From Ruegeria meonggei (GTDB taxonomy: Bacteria; Pseudomonadota; Alphaproteobacteria; Rhodobacterales; Rhodobacteraceae): a DNA stretch of 64,000 bases. The notes below the pieces were generated by a model. The model worked only from the letters and a program-made list of their open reading frames with translations. It ran no database searches and was not told where the DNA came from. Positions within the stretch are counted from its first letter, which is position 1. The number at the start of each line of letters is the position of its first letter. A program made the translations under genes and the position numbers. The stretch covers positions 62,001 to 126,000 of the forward strand of contig NZ_FWFP01000001.1 of the NCBI RefSeq assembly GCF_900172215.1, in the 5' to 3' direction. Positions 46,813 through 56,800 of this stretch are shown here, piece after piece.

Positions 46813-46994
46813 GGGCATCCTCCCTATGTCAGCACGGTTTCTGAGTGACCGTACCATTTTATTGCAGCGTAACGCGGACCGATCTGGCGCGGTTTCGCTG
46901 CTTCTCCTCAGGAAGAACCCTGCCAATCATTTAATTGTCTGACAATAAGAGAATGCGGCCTGCCGCCACGGCAGGGCACGGTTTCCGCATGGAT

Positions 46995-48605
46995 TTAGTC
47001 CCGGTGGCGCAGCGCATAAGCGACCAGCGCCGCGGTCGAGCCGTCCTTGCCATCAGCGCTGATCTCACCGTCGACGACTGGGCCCAGCGAGGTCGCCAGT
47101 TCCTTACCAAGCTCAACCCCCCATTGGTCGAACGAGTTGATCCCCAGTAAAACACCTTCGACAAACACGCGGTGCTCATACAGCGCGATGATCTGGCCCA
47201 ACACAAACGGTGTAAGCATCGGATAGATCAAGGTCGAAGATGGGCGGTTGCCCGGAAACACCCGGTGACGGGCCTGACGTTCCAGTTCTTCGCCTTGCAA
47301 ACCCTTGTCAGCCATAAGTTGCCGCGCCTCATCCAACCCACGCCCTCGCATCAGGGCCTCGGATTGGGCAAAGCAATTGGCCAGCAACAGACGGTGATGG
47401 TGGACAAGCTCGGGCTCATGACCCTCGGCGGCAACCATGAACTCGCAGGGGATCACGTCGGTGCCTTGATGGATCAGCTGGTAAAAGGCGTGCTGACCAT
47501 TAGTGCCGGGCTCGCCCCATACAACAGGGCCGGACGGGCCAGTCAACGGGCTGCCATCCATCGCCACGGATTTGCCGTTCGATTCCATTTCCAACTGCTG
47601 GAAATAGGCCGGAAGTCGCAGCAATCGCTGATCATAGGGCAAAACGGCCCGGCTGGAATGGCCCAGAACCTGACGGTGCCAGATGCCGACCAACGCCAGC
47701 AGCACCGGCATGTTCTCGAACCAAGCGGCGGCCTGGAAATGCACATCCATCGCCTGACCACCCCGCAGAAACGCATCAAAGGCGTTGGAACCGACCGCGA
47801 TCATGACCGGCAATCCCACCGGCCCCCAGACCGAGTAACGCCCACCGACCCAGTCCGCAAAGCCAAATACGTGCTCTGACGGGATGCCAAAGGCCTGGGT
47901 CTTGTCCAGCGCACTGGACACTGCGGCGAATTGTTTGGCCGGATCACCACCACCATCCGCCATCCAGGCCCGGGCCGTGCGGGCATTGGTCATGGTTTCG
48001 ATAGTAGTAAAGGTCTTAGAGGCCACGATCACCAGCGTCCGCGTCGGATCAAGCTGGCGAAGAGTGTCGGCGATATGTGCACCGTCCACGTTGGACACAT
48101 AGTGCAACCGTGGGCCGTCATGATACGGAGCCAGCGCGTGGGTGGCCATCACCGGGCCCAGATCAGAGCCGCCGATCCCTATGTTGACCACATCGGTTAA
48201 GCTGCCCCCTGCCCCGATCACCGCGCCGCCGCGTACCTCTTCGGCAAAGACGCGCATGCGGTGCAGCGTGTCCAGAACATCGGGCATGACGTCCAGTCCG
48301 TCGACTTCAACCGGACCGCCATCCAGATTGCGCAACGCGGTGTGCAACACCGAACGTCCTTCGGTCTCATTGATCTTCGCCCCATCGAACATCGCGGTGC
48401 GACGGTCGGCCAACCCGGCCTCGTCACACAAGCGGATCAGGGCGTTCCGAATATCGGCGTCGATCTGAGTTTTGGAGTAATCAAACAGCAGATCGCCGGT
48501 CGAGATCGAAAAACCCTGTGCACGGTCCGTGTCTGTATCAAACAACCCAAGAATGGTTTGGTCATTGCGTTCCAGGGCAAGCTTATTGAGCGTTTCCAGG
48601 TTCAT
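46995..48605 (-). CDS. pgi: Glucose-6-phosphate isomerase
   Basis: Pgi interconverts glucose-6-phosphate and fructose-6-phosphate. Key segments are [50 protein letters not shown] and [16 protein letters not shown] with the catalytic Glu/His region. ATG 48605 is preferred over ATG 48611 because GGAG is eight bases from it; that gives 536 residues. It is the third gene of a zwf-pgl-pgi operon on the minus strand. Confidence 0.96.
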   Translation of the reverse strand: MNLETLNKLALERNDQTILGLFDTDTDRAQGFSISTGDLLFDYSKTQIDADIRNALIRLCDEAGLADRRTAMFDGAKINETEGRSVLHTALRNLDGGPVEVDGLDVMPDVLDTLHRMRVFAEEVRGGAVIGAGGSLTDVVNIGIGGSDLGPVMATHALAPYHDGPRLHYVSNVDGAHIADTLRQLDPTRTLVIVASKTFTTIETMTNARTARAWMADGGGDPAKQFAAVSSALDKTQAFGIPSEHVFGFADWVGGRYSVWGPVGLPVMIAVGSNAFDAFLRGGQAMDVHFQAAAWFENMPVLLALVGIWHRQVLGHSSRAVLPYDQRLLRLPAYFQQLEMESNGKSVAMDGSPLTGPSGPVVWGEPGTNGQHAFYQLIHQGTDVIPCEFMVAAEGHEPELVHHHRLLLANCFAQSEALMRGRGLDEARQLMADKGLQGEELERQARHRVFPGNRPSSTLIYPMLTPFVLGQIIALYEHRVFVEGVLLGINSFDQWGVELGKELATSLGPVVDGEISADGKDGSTAALVAYALRHRD

Positions 48606-48610
48606 CGTCA

Positions 48611-49282
48611 TCACTCCGCCCAATGTACTGTCATGCCACCCAGAACCGCCGCAATCGGGGCGTCTTCGGGTGGCAAAGACATGGCCCGTTCCAGCGCGTC
48701 GCGCTTTGCTGTGCCAAAGATGATCAGATGTTTCGACAAGGCACCATCCAACACCTGAGCGCTGAGCGTGATCCGCGCCTCAGGTTGAACATCGGTGCGC
48801 GCCACCGCCAAGGTAGGCGCGTGACTGTCTAGCGCGGCCTCTAACCCGTCCATCCCGGGAAACAGCGAGGCGGTGTGCATATCCTCGCCCATGCCAAGCA
48901 CAAGAACCGACAAAGGCAGCACCGGATTGATCAGGCTTTCAACCTCGGGCAGCACGTCCTCGGGCGCTTTGCCCGCGACATACAAAGGAAGGTACTGCGC
49001 TACCGCAGCGCGGTTGGTCAGCAGGCGTTCACGGATTAGACGCTCGTTCGAGCGGTCGTGGTCACCCGGCACACAGCGTTCATCCGTTGGCAGAACGTGC
49101 ACCCGGTCCCATTCCAGATCCGCCGCACACAACCCGTCAAATACCGGCCCCGGCGTGGTGCCGCCCGGAACCGCTAACGAGACCGTATCATGGTGCAGCA
49201 AAGCTGCCTCAAGATCTCCGGCCAGTACGTTTGCGACGTCGATGGCCAGCATGTCCCGGTCGGCGTATTCTTGAATGTTCAT
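48611..49282 (-). CDS. pgl: 6-phosphogluconolactonase
   Basis: Pgl hydrolyses 6-phosphogluconolactone. The 223-residue protein, SOL/DevB type, shows [17 protein letters not shown] (sugar phosphate loop), [22 protein letters not shown] and [19 protein letters not shown] 49282 overlaps the zwf stop (ATGA); a TTG further upstream is rejected. Its stop abuts the pgi start. Confidence 0.94.
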   Translation of the reverse strand: MNIQEYADRDMLAIDVANVLAGDLEAALLHHDTVSLAVPGGTTPGPVFDGLCAADLEWDRVHVLPTDERCVPGDHDRSNERLIRERLLTNRAAVAQYLPLYVAGKAPEDVLPEVESLINPVLPLSVLVLGMGEDMHTASLFPGMDGLEAALDSHAPTLAVARTDVQPEARITLSAQVLDGALSKHLIIFGTAKRDALERAMSLPPEDAPIAAVLGGMTVHWAE

Positions 49283-50733
49283 GGGTTTATTCCTTGCCAA
49301 CGGCGACCGTCACGTTTCATCAGCAGCTCGGCGTCGCCCGGGCCTGTGCTGCCAATATCATAGGGTTTGGGCACGTCACCGCGCGCGTGCCAGCCTGCAA
49401 TGATGGGGTCGGTCCATGCCCAGGCGGCCTCAACCTCGTCCCCACGCATGAACAGGGTCTGATTGCCGCGGATCACATCCATCACCAGCCGTTCATAGGC
49501 GTCCGGCGGGTCTTGACTTTCGGGCCCCAGCGCCTCGGCAAAACTCATGTCCAGCGGCACATCAACCAGACGCATACCGCCCTGCCCTGGTTCTTTGATT
49601 GTTACTTTCAAGGTGATGCCTTCGTTGGGTTGCAGACGGATCGAAAGCGCGTTGGCATGCCGCCCGGCATCGGCGCCAAAGATCGAATGCGGCGCGTCCT
49701 TGAACATCACGTTGATCACCGAAGACCGCGCCACCAAACGTTTCCCGGTGCGCAAGTAAAACGGTGTTCCCGCCCATCGCCAGTTGCTGACATGGGCGCG
49801 CAGGGCCACATAACTTTCCGTGGTCGAGCGCCGGTTGCCCACTACTTCGCGATAACCGGGATTGCCAGCCCCGCCTTCGAACTGGCCGCGCACGATATGA
49901 TGCGGCTTTACCGGATCCAGCGCGCGGATAACCTTGAGCTTTTCGTCCCGCACCGCGTCGGGGTCAAACTTGGCTGGCGGCTCCATCGCGATCAGGCACA
50001 GTAGCTGCATCAGGTGGTTTTGCATCATGTCGCGCATGGCACCTGCGCGCTCATAATACTCTTCGCGCCCGTCGATACCGACGGATTCAGCCACCGTGAT
50101 CTGGATGTGATCGACGTATTGGCTGTTCCAAAGCGGCTCGAACAGCATGTTCCCGAACCGAACCGCCATCAGGTTCTGAACCGTTTCTTTCCCCAGATAA
50201 TGATCAATCCGGTAGATCTGGCTTTCTGAGAAATGCGCAGCCAGCGTGGCGTTCAATGCCCTTGCGCTGTCGAGATCGTGTCCAAAGGGTTTTTCGACAA
50301 CAATCCGCGTTTCCTGGGTTGCCAGATCGTGGGATTTGATCCGCTCGGCCAGCGGCCCGAACAAGCTGGGCCCAACCGAGAAATAAAACGCGCGTACGCG
50401 GTCGGCGGTCAGCTTGCCGGCAAGCTGATCCCAGCCTTCATCCGACAGCCCATCCAGCGCGACATAGTCGACCCGCTGCAAAAACGCACTCAGTGCACTG
50501 GCGTCCCGACACTGGTTTTCGGCATAGGTACGCAACGATTCGGTGACCATGCCAAGAAAGCCCTGCCGGTCCAGACCGGCCCGCGCTGCACCAATGATCT
50601 GCACCTGTTGGGGCCACTGTCCTGCGCAAAAACGCCGAAACAGCGCCGGAAGGATCTTGCGCTGCGCAAGATCTCCGGTGCCGCCAAAGATGACCAGATC
50701 GAACGGATCAACGGGTATAACACGAGAAACCAT
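49279..50733 (-). CDS. zwf: Glucose-6-phosphate 1-dehydrogenase
   Basis: Zwf oxidises glucose-6-phosphate, feeding the Entner-Doudoroff route used by roseobacters for sugars. The 484-residue enzyme has the cofactor loop VIFGGTGDLAQRKILPAL (about 13-30), VVEKPFGHDL, the substrate-binding RIDHYLGKETVQNL and YYERAGAMRDMMQNHLMQLL. It leads the zwf-pgl-pgi operon. A 162-base divergent gap separates it from a radical SAM gene. Confidence 0.97.
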   Translation of the reverse strand: MVSRVIPVDPFDLVIFGGTGDLAQRKILPALFRRFCAGQWPQQVQIIGAARAGLDRQGFLGMVTESLRTYAENQCRDASALSAFLQRVDYVALDGLSDEGWDQLAGKLTADRVRAFYFSVGPSLFGPLAERIKSHDLATQETRIVVEKPFGHDLDSARALNATLAAHFSESQIYRIDHYLGKETVQNLMAVRFGNMLFEPLWNSQYVDHIQITVAESVGIDGREEYYERAGAMRDMMQNHLMQLLCLIAMEPPAKFDPDAVRDEKLKVIRALDPVKPHHIVRGQFEGGAGNPGYREVVGNRRSTTESYVALRAHVSNWRWAGTPFYLRTGKRLVARSSVINVMFKDAPHSIFGADAGRHANALSIRLQPNEGITLKVTIKEPGQGGMRLVDVPLDMSFAEALGPESQDPPDAYERLVMDVIRGNQTLFMRGDEVEAAWAWTDPIIAGWHARGDVPKPYDIGSTGPGDAELLMKRDGRRWQGINP

Positions 50734-50895
50734 GCGTTTTCCTTACCTTGCCCCCAGAGACATGTCCAATGTTAGCGCAATCAATCAAGCGGATTTCCCC
50801 TCATCAAAACTCTGTCAGGTCGCCGCGGACCCACTTAACTATCCTGTATCGAAGGGCTAAGTCAGTTTGACGACTTCAAAGAACCGGATACCGGA

Positions 50896-51849
50896 ATGAA
50901 AGACAACGCCCCTCAGAGCGCCAATATCGGCAAATTTCAGGACAAATCAGTAACAGCTGACGGGCAAACGCGGGCCTCCGTGGCGCTGAGCAACCCCGAG
51001 ACATTGTGGTTCAATACCGGAACCCTGTGCAATATCGAATGCGTCAATTGCTATATTGCCAGCAGCCCGACCAATGATGCGCTGGTCTATATCTCGGCGG
51101 ATGAGGTGCGCGATTATCTGGATCAGATTGAAACTCGCAATTGGCCCATTCGCGAAATCGGATTCACCGGCGGCGAGCCGTTCATGAACCCCGAGATGAT
51201 CGACATGACCCGTGCCGCGCTGGAGCGCGGCTACGAAGTGTTGATTCTGACCAACGCCATGCTGCCGATGATGCGCCGCAAGATGCGTGAGGGGCTGCTG
51301 GAGCTGCAGCGCGAGTTTGGCAATAAACTGACCCTGCGGATTTCAGTCGACCACTACCGCCCCGAGCTTCACGATAAGGAACGCGGCAAAGGCAGTTTCG
51401 CAAGGACCGTGACCGGAATGGAGTGGCTGCGTGACAACGGTTTCAACATGGCCGTGGCCGGGCGCACTGTCTGGGGTGACAGCGACGCCGAAAGCCGTGC
51501 CGGGTATGCAGCGTTCTTTGTGCAGCACGGGTTTGACATCGACGCGCAAAATCCCGGCATGACCGTTCTGTTCCCGGAAATGGACGAAACCGTAGAGGTG
51601 CCTGAAATCACCAACGCCTGTTGGGGCATCCTGAACAAGTCACCAGACGCGGTGATGTGCGCCAGCGCCCGTATGGTGGTCAAACGCAAAGGTGCTGAAA
51701 AACCAGCTGTTCTGGCCTGCACCCTACTGCCTTATGAACCCGAGTTCGAAATGGGCCACACCCTGGCCGAGGCGGAGGCGGATGTGCACCTCAACCACCC
51801 GCACTGCGCCAAGTTCTGTGTTTTGGGCGGGGCCAGTTGTTCGGGCTGA
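50896..51849 (+). CDS. Radical SAM protein of unknown function
   Basis: The 317-residue protein has the cluster motif TLCNIECVNCYIASSP (CxxxCxxC, about 44-51), the SAM-binding GFTGGEPFMNPE and LILTNAMLPMM, and a partial TIM barrel. The C-terminus is cysteine-rich: CWGIL, MCAS, LACTLLPYE and HPHCAKFCVLGGASCSG. These could hold one or two auxiliary iron-sulfur clusters, as in SPASM or twitch proteins. I do not recognise a named subfamily. It is divergent from zwf and ends one base before the convergent SYLF gene. Confidence 0.82.
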   Translation: MKDNAPQSANIGKFQDKSVTADGQTRASVALSNPETLWFNTGTLCNIECVNCYIASSPTNDALVYISADEVRDYLDQIETRNWPIREIGFTGGEPFMNPEMIDMTRAALERGYEVLILTNAMLPMMRRKMREGLLELQREFGNKLTLRISVDHYRPELHDKERGKGSFARTVTGMEWLRDNGFNMAVAGRTVWGDSDAESRAGYAAFFVQHGFDIDAQNPGMTVLFPEMDETVEVPEITNACWGILNKSPDAVMCASARMVVKRKGAEKPAVLACTLLPYEPEFEMGHTLAEAEADVHLNHPHCAKFCVLGGASCSG

Positions 51850-52545
51850 TCAGTTCAGTTCGGGCGATTTCCAGAATTTTGTACCGGACGCACCGGCCGA
51901 CACGCGCCAGCCTGTTTTCGACAGCTGAAAGAATGATCGGCCGTCAGTAAAGCGCACGGTCTCTGCGGTACTTTCGTCTCCGTACATCGCCCCCGTTTCA
52001 GCGGTGGCATCGTAACCATCCGCGATAAACTTATCCAAGTCGGTCGGGGTTTCGAACATGATCACGAACTTGGATTCGAACCCGCCAATGCCGATCGCCC
52101 CACCGACACCGCCTGTTCCCATGTTCATATATGTGTGCTGACCCGTATCTTTCGAAATCGCCACGCCGCGCCCATAGCCAGCTGAAACTGGGAACACCGT
52201 AACCTTACGAGAATCAAAAACTGCGTAACCGGCGCAGATTTCATACAGCGATTGCGCTTTTGGGTTTTCCGCCAATAGTTGATCCAGAATTTCGGTGGCC
52301 ATCCCATCCAGCTTGGCGCGTGTCTCTTCAGGAGTGGCTTCGTTGCTCAGCAGTTCTGAAGTCGAGTCCACAGTGCCCTCGACAGCGTTCACGCCTTTAT
52401 CAATGGTATTGCCAACAGCATCAGCCCCTTGCCCGATGGCAGTGGCGGTTTTCTCGGCACCTTTTTTGATTGTGTCCAAAACGCCGTCAGCTGCGGCGGG
52501 GCCGCTGAGACAAACGGCAGCGGCAATAAACAACAATCTGGGCAT
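51850..52545 (-). CDS. SYLF/YSC84-domain lipid-binding protein
   Basis: A 231-residue exported protein: signal peptide (about 1-19, LLFIAAAVCLSGPAAA), a helical low-complexity stretch (about 22-70), and a C-terminal SYLF domain. That domain contains SLYEICAGYAVFDSRKVTVFPVSAGYGRGVA and GTGGVGGAIGIGGFESKFVIMFET. SYLF domains bind membrane lipids; bacterial members are periplasmic and poorly studied. Its end touches the convergent radical SAM gene, leaving no room for a terminator. Confidence 0.82.
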   Translation of the reverse strand: MPRLLFIAAAVCLSGPAAADGVLDTIKKGAEKTATAIGQGADAVGNTIDKGVNAVEGTVDSTSELLSNEATPEETRAKLDGMATEILDQLLAENPKAQSLYEICAGYAVFDSRKVTVFPVSAGYGRGVAISKDTGQHTYMNMGTGGVGGAIGIGGFESKFVIMFETPTDLDKFIADGYDATAETGAMYGDESTAETVRFTDGRSFFQLSKTGWRVSAGASGTKFWKSPELN

Positions 52546-52649
52546 GGGTGATTCCTTATCTGACCGGTCGCGTGGTCAACACCCTAGCCCACGCACCCGC
52601 GAATGAAATACGCTGAAGTACTTTTGTGGCACTCAATCTGGCCCAGCTG

Positions 52650-52919
52650 TCAATTTACCCGAAACTCACCCACGACATTGCGCCATTCCCCCGGTGCGAC
52701 CATCTTGCGATGCGTGAACCGGACGGAATGCAGCGGGCCTTCCATTTCGCGTTGCCAAAAGTCGATGAAATCGAACAGCTTAGGATGATCCGGCGCCAGG
52801 TCGTATTCTTGCCAAATGAACGTGTTCAGAACGTGGATATAGTCGGGCATTCGGTAGAAGAATTCCGCCGTCGTCAGCCCGTATCCCTTGAGCATTAATT
52901 CAGTTTCGCTTTGCTCCAT
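52650..52919 (-). CDS. usg: Usg family protein
   Basis: GGAGG six bases before ATG 52919 sets the start; the 89-residue product is MEQSETELMLKGYGLTTAEF followed by a compact alpha/beta sequence with MPDYIHVLNTFIWQEYDLAPDHPKLFDFIDFW. This is the Usg family, confined to alphaproteobacteria and first seen beside trp genes in Caulobacter. Its function is unknown. It is divergent from gyrA with a 193-base gap. Confidence 0.82.
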   Translation of the reverse strand: MEQSETELMLKGYGLTTAEFFYRMPDYIHVLNTFIWQEYDLAPDHPKLFDFIDFWQREMEGPLHSVRFTHRKMVAPGEWRNVVGEFRVN

Positions 52920-52981
52920 GCAGACCTCCAATTTCTTGCAAGGTCTCTTCATCATAACACCAAAACTGCCTAACCCTTAGT

Positions 52982-52994
52982 TAACAATATGTTA
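52982..52994. promoter_or_regulatory. Palindrome between usg and gyrA
   Basis: TAACA-ATA-TGTTA is a perfect 13-base inverted repeat in the gap between the divergent usg and gyrA genes. It may be an operator, but A/T-rich palindromes arise by chance and no matching regulator is known here. Confidence 0.3.
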
Positions 52995-53054
52995 CGCAGA
53001 TGTTACCGGGGTATTTCATGTGCAAAATCGTTGCCTGCTTGCACCTTATGTGCC

Positions 53055-53089
53055 GGGTCTGATAAGGTATATCCACAAGATATAGACCC
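53055..53089 (+). promoter_or_regulatory. Structured leader element just upstream of gyrA
   Basis: GGGTC (53055-53059) and TATATC (53068-53073) pair with GATATA-GACCC (53079-53089), an 11-bp stem with an eight-base bulge and a CACAA loop, 23 bases before the gyrA start. In RNA it could influence translation; in DNA it could be a supercoiling-sensitive or protein-binding site. Confidence 0.4.
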
Positions 53090-53112
53090 AGCACAATAAA
53101 CGGGCAGTTTAC

Positions 53113-55842
53113 GTGAGCGATACGCCAGAAATCCCCGAAAACATGGATGAAACCCCGCCCGAGCGCCCCGTTTACGACGGCCCGACGGTGTCCATCGAAT
53201 CCGAGATGCGCACGTCGTATCTCGATTATGCGATGTCCGTCATTGTCAGCCGCGCGATCCCCGATCTGCGCGACGGGTTGAAGCCGGTTCATCGCCGTAT
53301 TCTTTACGCGATGCATGAAACCGGGAATACGCACGACAAATCGTACCGTAAATCGGCCCGTCCGGTCGGCGACGTGATGGGTAAATACCACCCTCATGGC
53401 GACAGCGCGATTTATGACGCACTGGTGCGGATGGCGCAGGATTTCTCGATGTCGCTGCCGTTGCTGGACGGTCAGGGCAACTTTGGTTCGATGGACGGCG
53501 ATAACCCGGCGGCCATGCGCTATACCGAAGTGCGGATGGACAAACCGGCCGCATCCCTTTTGGCCGATATCGAAAAAGACACGGTTGATTTTCAAGACAA
53601 CTACGACGGCAAAGACAAAGAACCGACCGTCCTGCCCGCGCGGTTCCCGAACATGCTGGTCAACGGTGCCGGTGGTATCGCCGTCGGTATGGCGACCAAC
53701 ATCCCGCCGCACAATTTGGGTGAGGTGGTCGACGCCACGCTGGCCCTGATTGACGATCCGGACCTGACATCGGAACAGCTGATTGATTACGTCCCCGGCC
53801 CCGATTTCCCAACCGGCGGCGTCATGCTGGGCCGGTCCGGCGCGCGTAAGGCCTATCTGGAGGGTCGTGGCAGCGTCATCATCCGGTCAAAGACCCGCGT
53901 CGAAGAGATCCGAAAGGATCGCTATGCCATCGTCGTGGATGAGATTCCCTATCAGGTGAACAAAGCCTCGATGATCGAAAAGATCGCCGAAGCCGTGCGA
54001 GAAAAGCGGATCGAAGGCGTCGCCCATGTGCAGGACGAATCCGACCGCAATGGTGTGCGGGTTGTCGTCGAACTGAAACGCGACGCGACGCCCGAAGTGG
54101 TGCTGAACCAACTTTTCCGTTTCTCGCCCATGCAAACCTATTTCGGCTGTAACATGCTGGCCCTGAACGGTGGTCGGCCCGAGCAACTGACCCTGCGCCG
54201 GTTCCTGACCAGCTTCATCGATTTCCGCGAGGACGTGGTCGCCCGCCGCACCGCCTATCTTTTGCGCAAGGCGCGCGAGCGCAGCCATATTCTGTGTGGT
54301 CTGGCCGTGGCCGTGACCAATATCGATGAAATCGTCACAACGATCCGTCAATCGGCTGATGCGTCTGAGGCGCGGGAAAAGTTGATGACGCGGCGCTGGC
54401 CGGCGCAACCTATTCTGGAATACATCGCACTGATCGATGATCCGACCCACACTGCAAACGAAGATGGCACGTATAACCTGTCGGAAACGCAAGCCCGCGC
54501 CATTCTGGAACTGCGGTTGCAACGCCTAACCCAGATCGGCGTCAAAGAAGTCACCGACGAGTTGGAAGAACTTGCAGGCAAGATCAAGGAATACCTTGAG
54601 ATCCTGTCCTCACGCGAGCGCATCATGTCCATCATCGGTGATGAACTGCGAGAGGTCCGCGAGCAGTTTGCCGTAACCCGCCGCACCGAGATCGTCGACT
54701 GGTCTGGCGACATGGATGACGAGGACCTGATCGAACGCGAAGACATGGTCGTGACGGTCACGTCAGGCGGCTATATCAAGCGGACCCCGCTAGCTGACTT
54801 CCGGGCGCAAAAGCGTGGCGGCAAAGGACTGTCGGGCATGCAGACCAAAGAAGAGGATGTCGTTACCAACCTCTTCGTGGCGAATACCCACACGCAGTTG
54901 CTGTTTTTCACCACGGATGGGATGGTCTACAAGCTCAAGACCTGGCGCCTGCCGCAATCCGGGCGCACCGGCAAAGGCAAGGCCATCGTCAACATCCTGC
55001 CGATCCCGACCGGGGTTTCCATTGCGGCGATCATGCCCGTGGACGTGCCGGATGAAGAATGGGAAAACCTGCAGATCGTCTTTGCCACCAGCGCCGGTGA
55101 CGTCCGCCGCAACGCGCTGAGCGATTTCACCAACGTCAAACGCAACGGCAAGATCGCCATGGACCTGCCCGAGGGCGTGGAACTGGTGAATGCGCGCATC
55201 TGTTCGGAAGACGACGATGTAATGCTGGTGACAAACTCCGGCCGGGCAATTCGGTTCCAGACCACTGCCGTGCGGGTCTTCAAAGGTCGTAAATCCACCG
55301 GTGTGCGTGGCATCAGGCTGACAAATGGCGACCGTGTCGTTTCCATGTCAGTGATCCGCCATTTCGAGGCCACCTCGGACGAACGCGCCGCTTATCTCAA
55401 GATGCGTCGCCTGATGGCCGGTGTCACGGACGAAACCGAAAGTGATGAGGATGAGGGCAACGCCGACAGCGTCCTGCCACAGGAGCGGTATGCCGAAATG
55501 TCCGCAGCCGAGAACCTAATCCTGACCATTTCCGCAAGCGGGTCTGGCAAGCTCAGTTCCAGCCACGACTACCCGGTTCGGGGACGTGGCGGCATGGGCG
55601 TGGCCGCGATGGACAAGGCGATGCGTGGCGGCGAATTGGTTGCCTCTTTCCCGGTTGAGATGGACGACCAGATCATGCTGGCCACTTCAAAGGGTCAGTC
55701 AATCCGCGTTCCGGTCGAAGGGATATCCTTCCGTTCGCGCAGCGCAGGCGGTGTCAAAGTGTTCAACACCGGCAAGGGTGAAGTTGTCGTCAGCGTTGCC
55801 TGGATCGCCGATCAGGGCGATGAGGACGAGACGGAAGAATAG
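53113..55842 (+). CDS. gyrA: DNA gyrase subunit A
   Basis: GyrA breaks and rejoins DNA as half of the A2B2 gyrase. The 909-residue protein starts at GTG 53113 with a weak ribosome site. The catalytic tyrosine is Tyr137 (AAMRYTEVR). The quinolone region is [10 protein letters not shown], with Ser98 and Asp102 matching E. coli Ser83 and Asp87, both in the sensitive form. The C-terminal beta-pinwheel has the GyrA box QKRGGKG (566-572), which separates it from ParC. An acidic tail ([10 protein letters not shown]) ends the protein. Confidence 0.97.
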   Translation: MSDTPEIPENMDETPPERPVYDGPTVSIESEMRTSYLDYAMSVIVSRAIPDLRDGLKPVHRRILYAMHETGNTHDKSYRKSARPVGDVMGKYHPHGDSAIYDALVRMAQDFSMSLPLLDGQGNFGSMDGDNPAAMRYTEVRMDKPAASLLADIEKDTVDFQDNYDGKDKEPTVLPARFPNMLVNGAGGIAVGMATNIPPHNLGEVVDATLALIDDPDLTSEQLIDYVPGPDFPTGGVMLGRSGARKAYLEGRGSVIIRSKTRVEEIRKDRYAIVVDEIPYQVNKASMIEKIAEAVREKRIEGVAHVQDESDRNGVRVVVELKRDATPEVVLNQLFRFSPMQTYFGCNMLALNGGRPEQLTLRRFLTSFIDFREDVVARRTAYLLRKARERSHILCGLAVAVTNIDEIVTTIRQSADASEAREKLMTRRWPAQPILEYIALIDDPTHTANEDGTYNLSETQARAILELRLQRLTQIGVKEVTDELEELAGKIKEYLEILSSRERIMSIIGDELREVREQFAVTRRTEIVDWSGDMDDEDLIEREDMVVTVTSGGYIKRTPLADFRAQKRGGKGLSGMQTKEEDVVTNLFVANTHTQLLFFTTDGMVYKLKTWRLPQSGRTGKGKAIVNILPIPTGVSIAAIMPVDVPDEEWENLQIVFATSAGDVRRNALSDFTNVKRNGKIAMDLPEGVELVNARICSEDDDVMLVTNSGRAIRFQTTAVRVFKGRKSTGVRGIRLTNGDRVVSMSVIRHFEATSDERAAYLKMRRLMAGVTDETESDEDEGNADSVLPQERYAEMSAAENLILTISASGSGKLSSSHDYPVRGRGGMGVAAMDKAMRGGELVASFPVEMDDQIMLATSKGQSIRVPVEGISFRSRSAGGVKVFNTGKGEVVVSVAWIADQGDEDETEE

Positions 55843-55868
55843 CCGCACCCTTGAAATTTTTCGTCGGT

Positions 55869-55895
55869 GGGCCACAAGAAAACGCCTTGTGGTCC
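55869..55895. terminator. Terminator hairpin after gyrA
   Basis: A 10-bp stem with one G-T wobble (GGGCCACAAG with CTTGTGGTCC) around a 7-base loop lies between the convergent gyrA and hydrolase genes. The T-tract is weak. Confidence 0.6.
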
Positions 55896-55903
55896 GTTGT
55901 CAT

Positions 55904-56800
55904 TCACTCGGTAAGACCGTCAAACCAATCAAGCATTAACCCAACCCATATCTCTGGTATTCCATGTCCCCCCGGATGGGCGATCACCGATATGTTTTTG
56001 TCTTCAGCGAATCCATCATAGCTACGTTGGTCATAACCCTTCGCATGGGAAACCTTTACCGTATCGCAGTTTATAGCGACGGCCATGCCTTCAACGGTTT
56101 CAACTGCGCCTAGATAACCCGGCCACCCTATAGTCGCACCGGAGCCAGCAAATGGAATGACGGTGTCGGCATACCCGTGGCTGTGCAGCACATCGAACTT
56201 GAATCCTGAAGTTTGACATGGGCCTGGCCGACCTCGCACAGGAGTTCCTCCAATCGGTGCAAATGCCCGCAGGCGCGTGTCAATTTCGGAACAGGCCAAA
56301 TACCACGCAAAACTCCCGCCGCGTGAATGGCCCGCGACGACTATGCGCTCCGGATCAATTGGAAAACGCTTGACCGCATCGTTAACGACGTCGGAGCTAA
56401 AACTAAAATCAATCCAATCATAGTTTTCGGCATTCCAGACCCAACCGGTTCCCGGTCCGGTAGCATAGTCTATTTCAAGAGCCGTCGGTGCGACTATGGA
56501 ATATCCACGTTCCAGAATTGGCCGAACCAAAGCGCTATTCTGAATGGTCAGTTGGCCAGTACCTCCAGATCCGTGGAAAAAGAGAACTACGGGAAACGGG
56601 CCATCGCCTTTCGGGATCAATGCACTGTAATGGCGCCCAGCCACATCGCAAGGAGCACCGAGGCTACCACAATCCAATGGTTGATACAGGTACGCCAGTG
56701 AATCTTTTGTTTGAGGGCCTTGCGACGCCAAGAACAAGGCGATTGCAGATGTTGAAACGACCGCGAATCTTACCAGAAACTTGCCACTAGGCATCCTCAC
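55904..56800 (-). CDS. Exported alpha/beta hydrolase
   Basis: The 298-residue protein begins with a hydrophobic export signal (about 8-26) and has the esterase landmarks LFFHGSGGTG (oxyanion loop), VVAGHSRGGSFAW (nucleophile Ser), HSHGYADTVIPF (acid) and HPGGHGIPEIW (His). It resembles feruloyl-esterase and PHB-depolymerase-like secreted hydrolases. Several cysteines could form disulfides in the periplasm. Start choice is GTG 56800, which overlaps the preceding stop, or ATG 56794. Base composition is visibly more A+T-rich than the neighbours, so it may be acquired. Confidence 0.78.
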   Translation of the reverse strand: MRMPSGKFLVRFAVVSTSAIALFLASQGPQTKDSLAYLYQPLDCGSLGAPCDVAGRHYSALIPKGDGPFPVVLFFHGSGGTGQLTIQNSALVRPILERGYSIVAPTALEIDYATGPGTGWVWNAENYDWIDFSFSSDVVNDAVKRFPIDPERIVVAGHSRGGSFAWYLACSEIDTRLRAFAPIGGTPVRGRPGPCQTSGFKFDVLHSHGYADTVIPFAGSGATIGWPGYLGAVETVEGMAVAINCDTVKVSHAKGYDQRSYDGFAEDKNISVIAHPGGHGIPEIWVGLMLDWFDGLTE

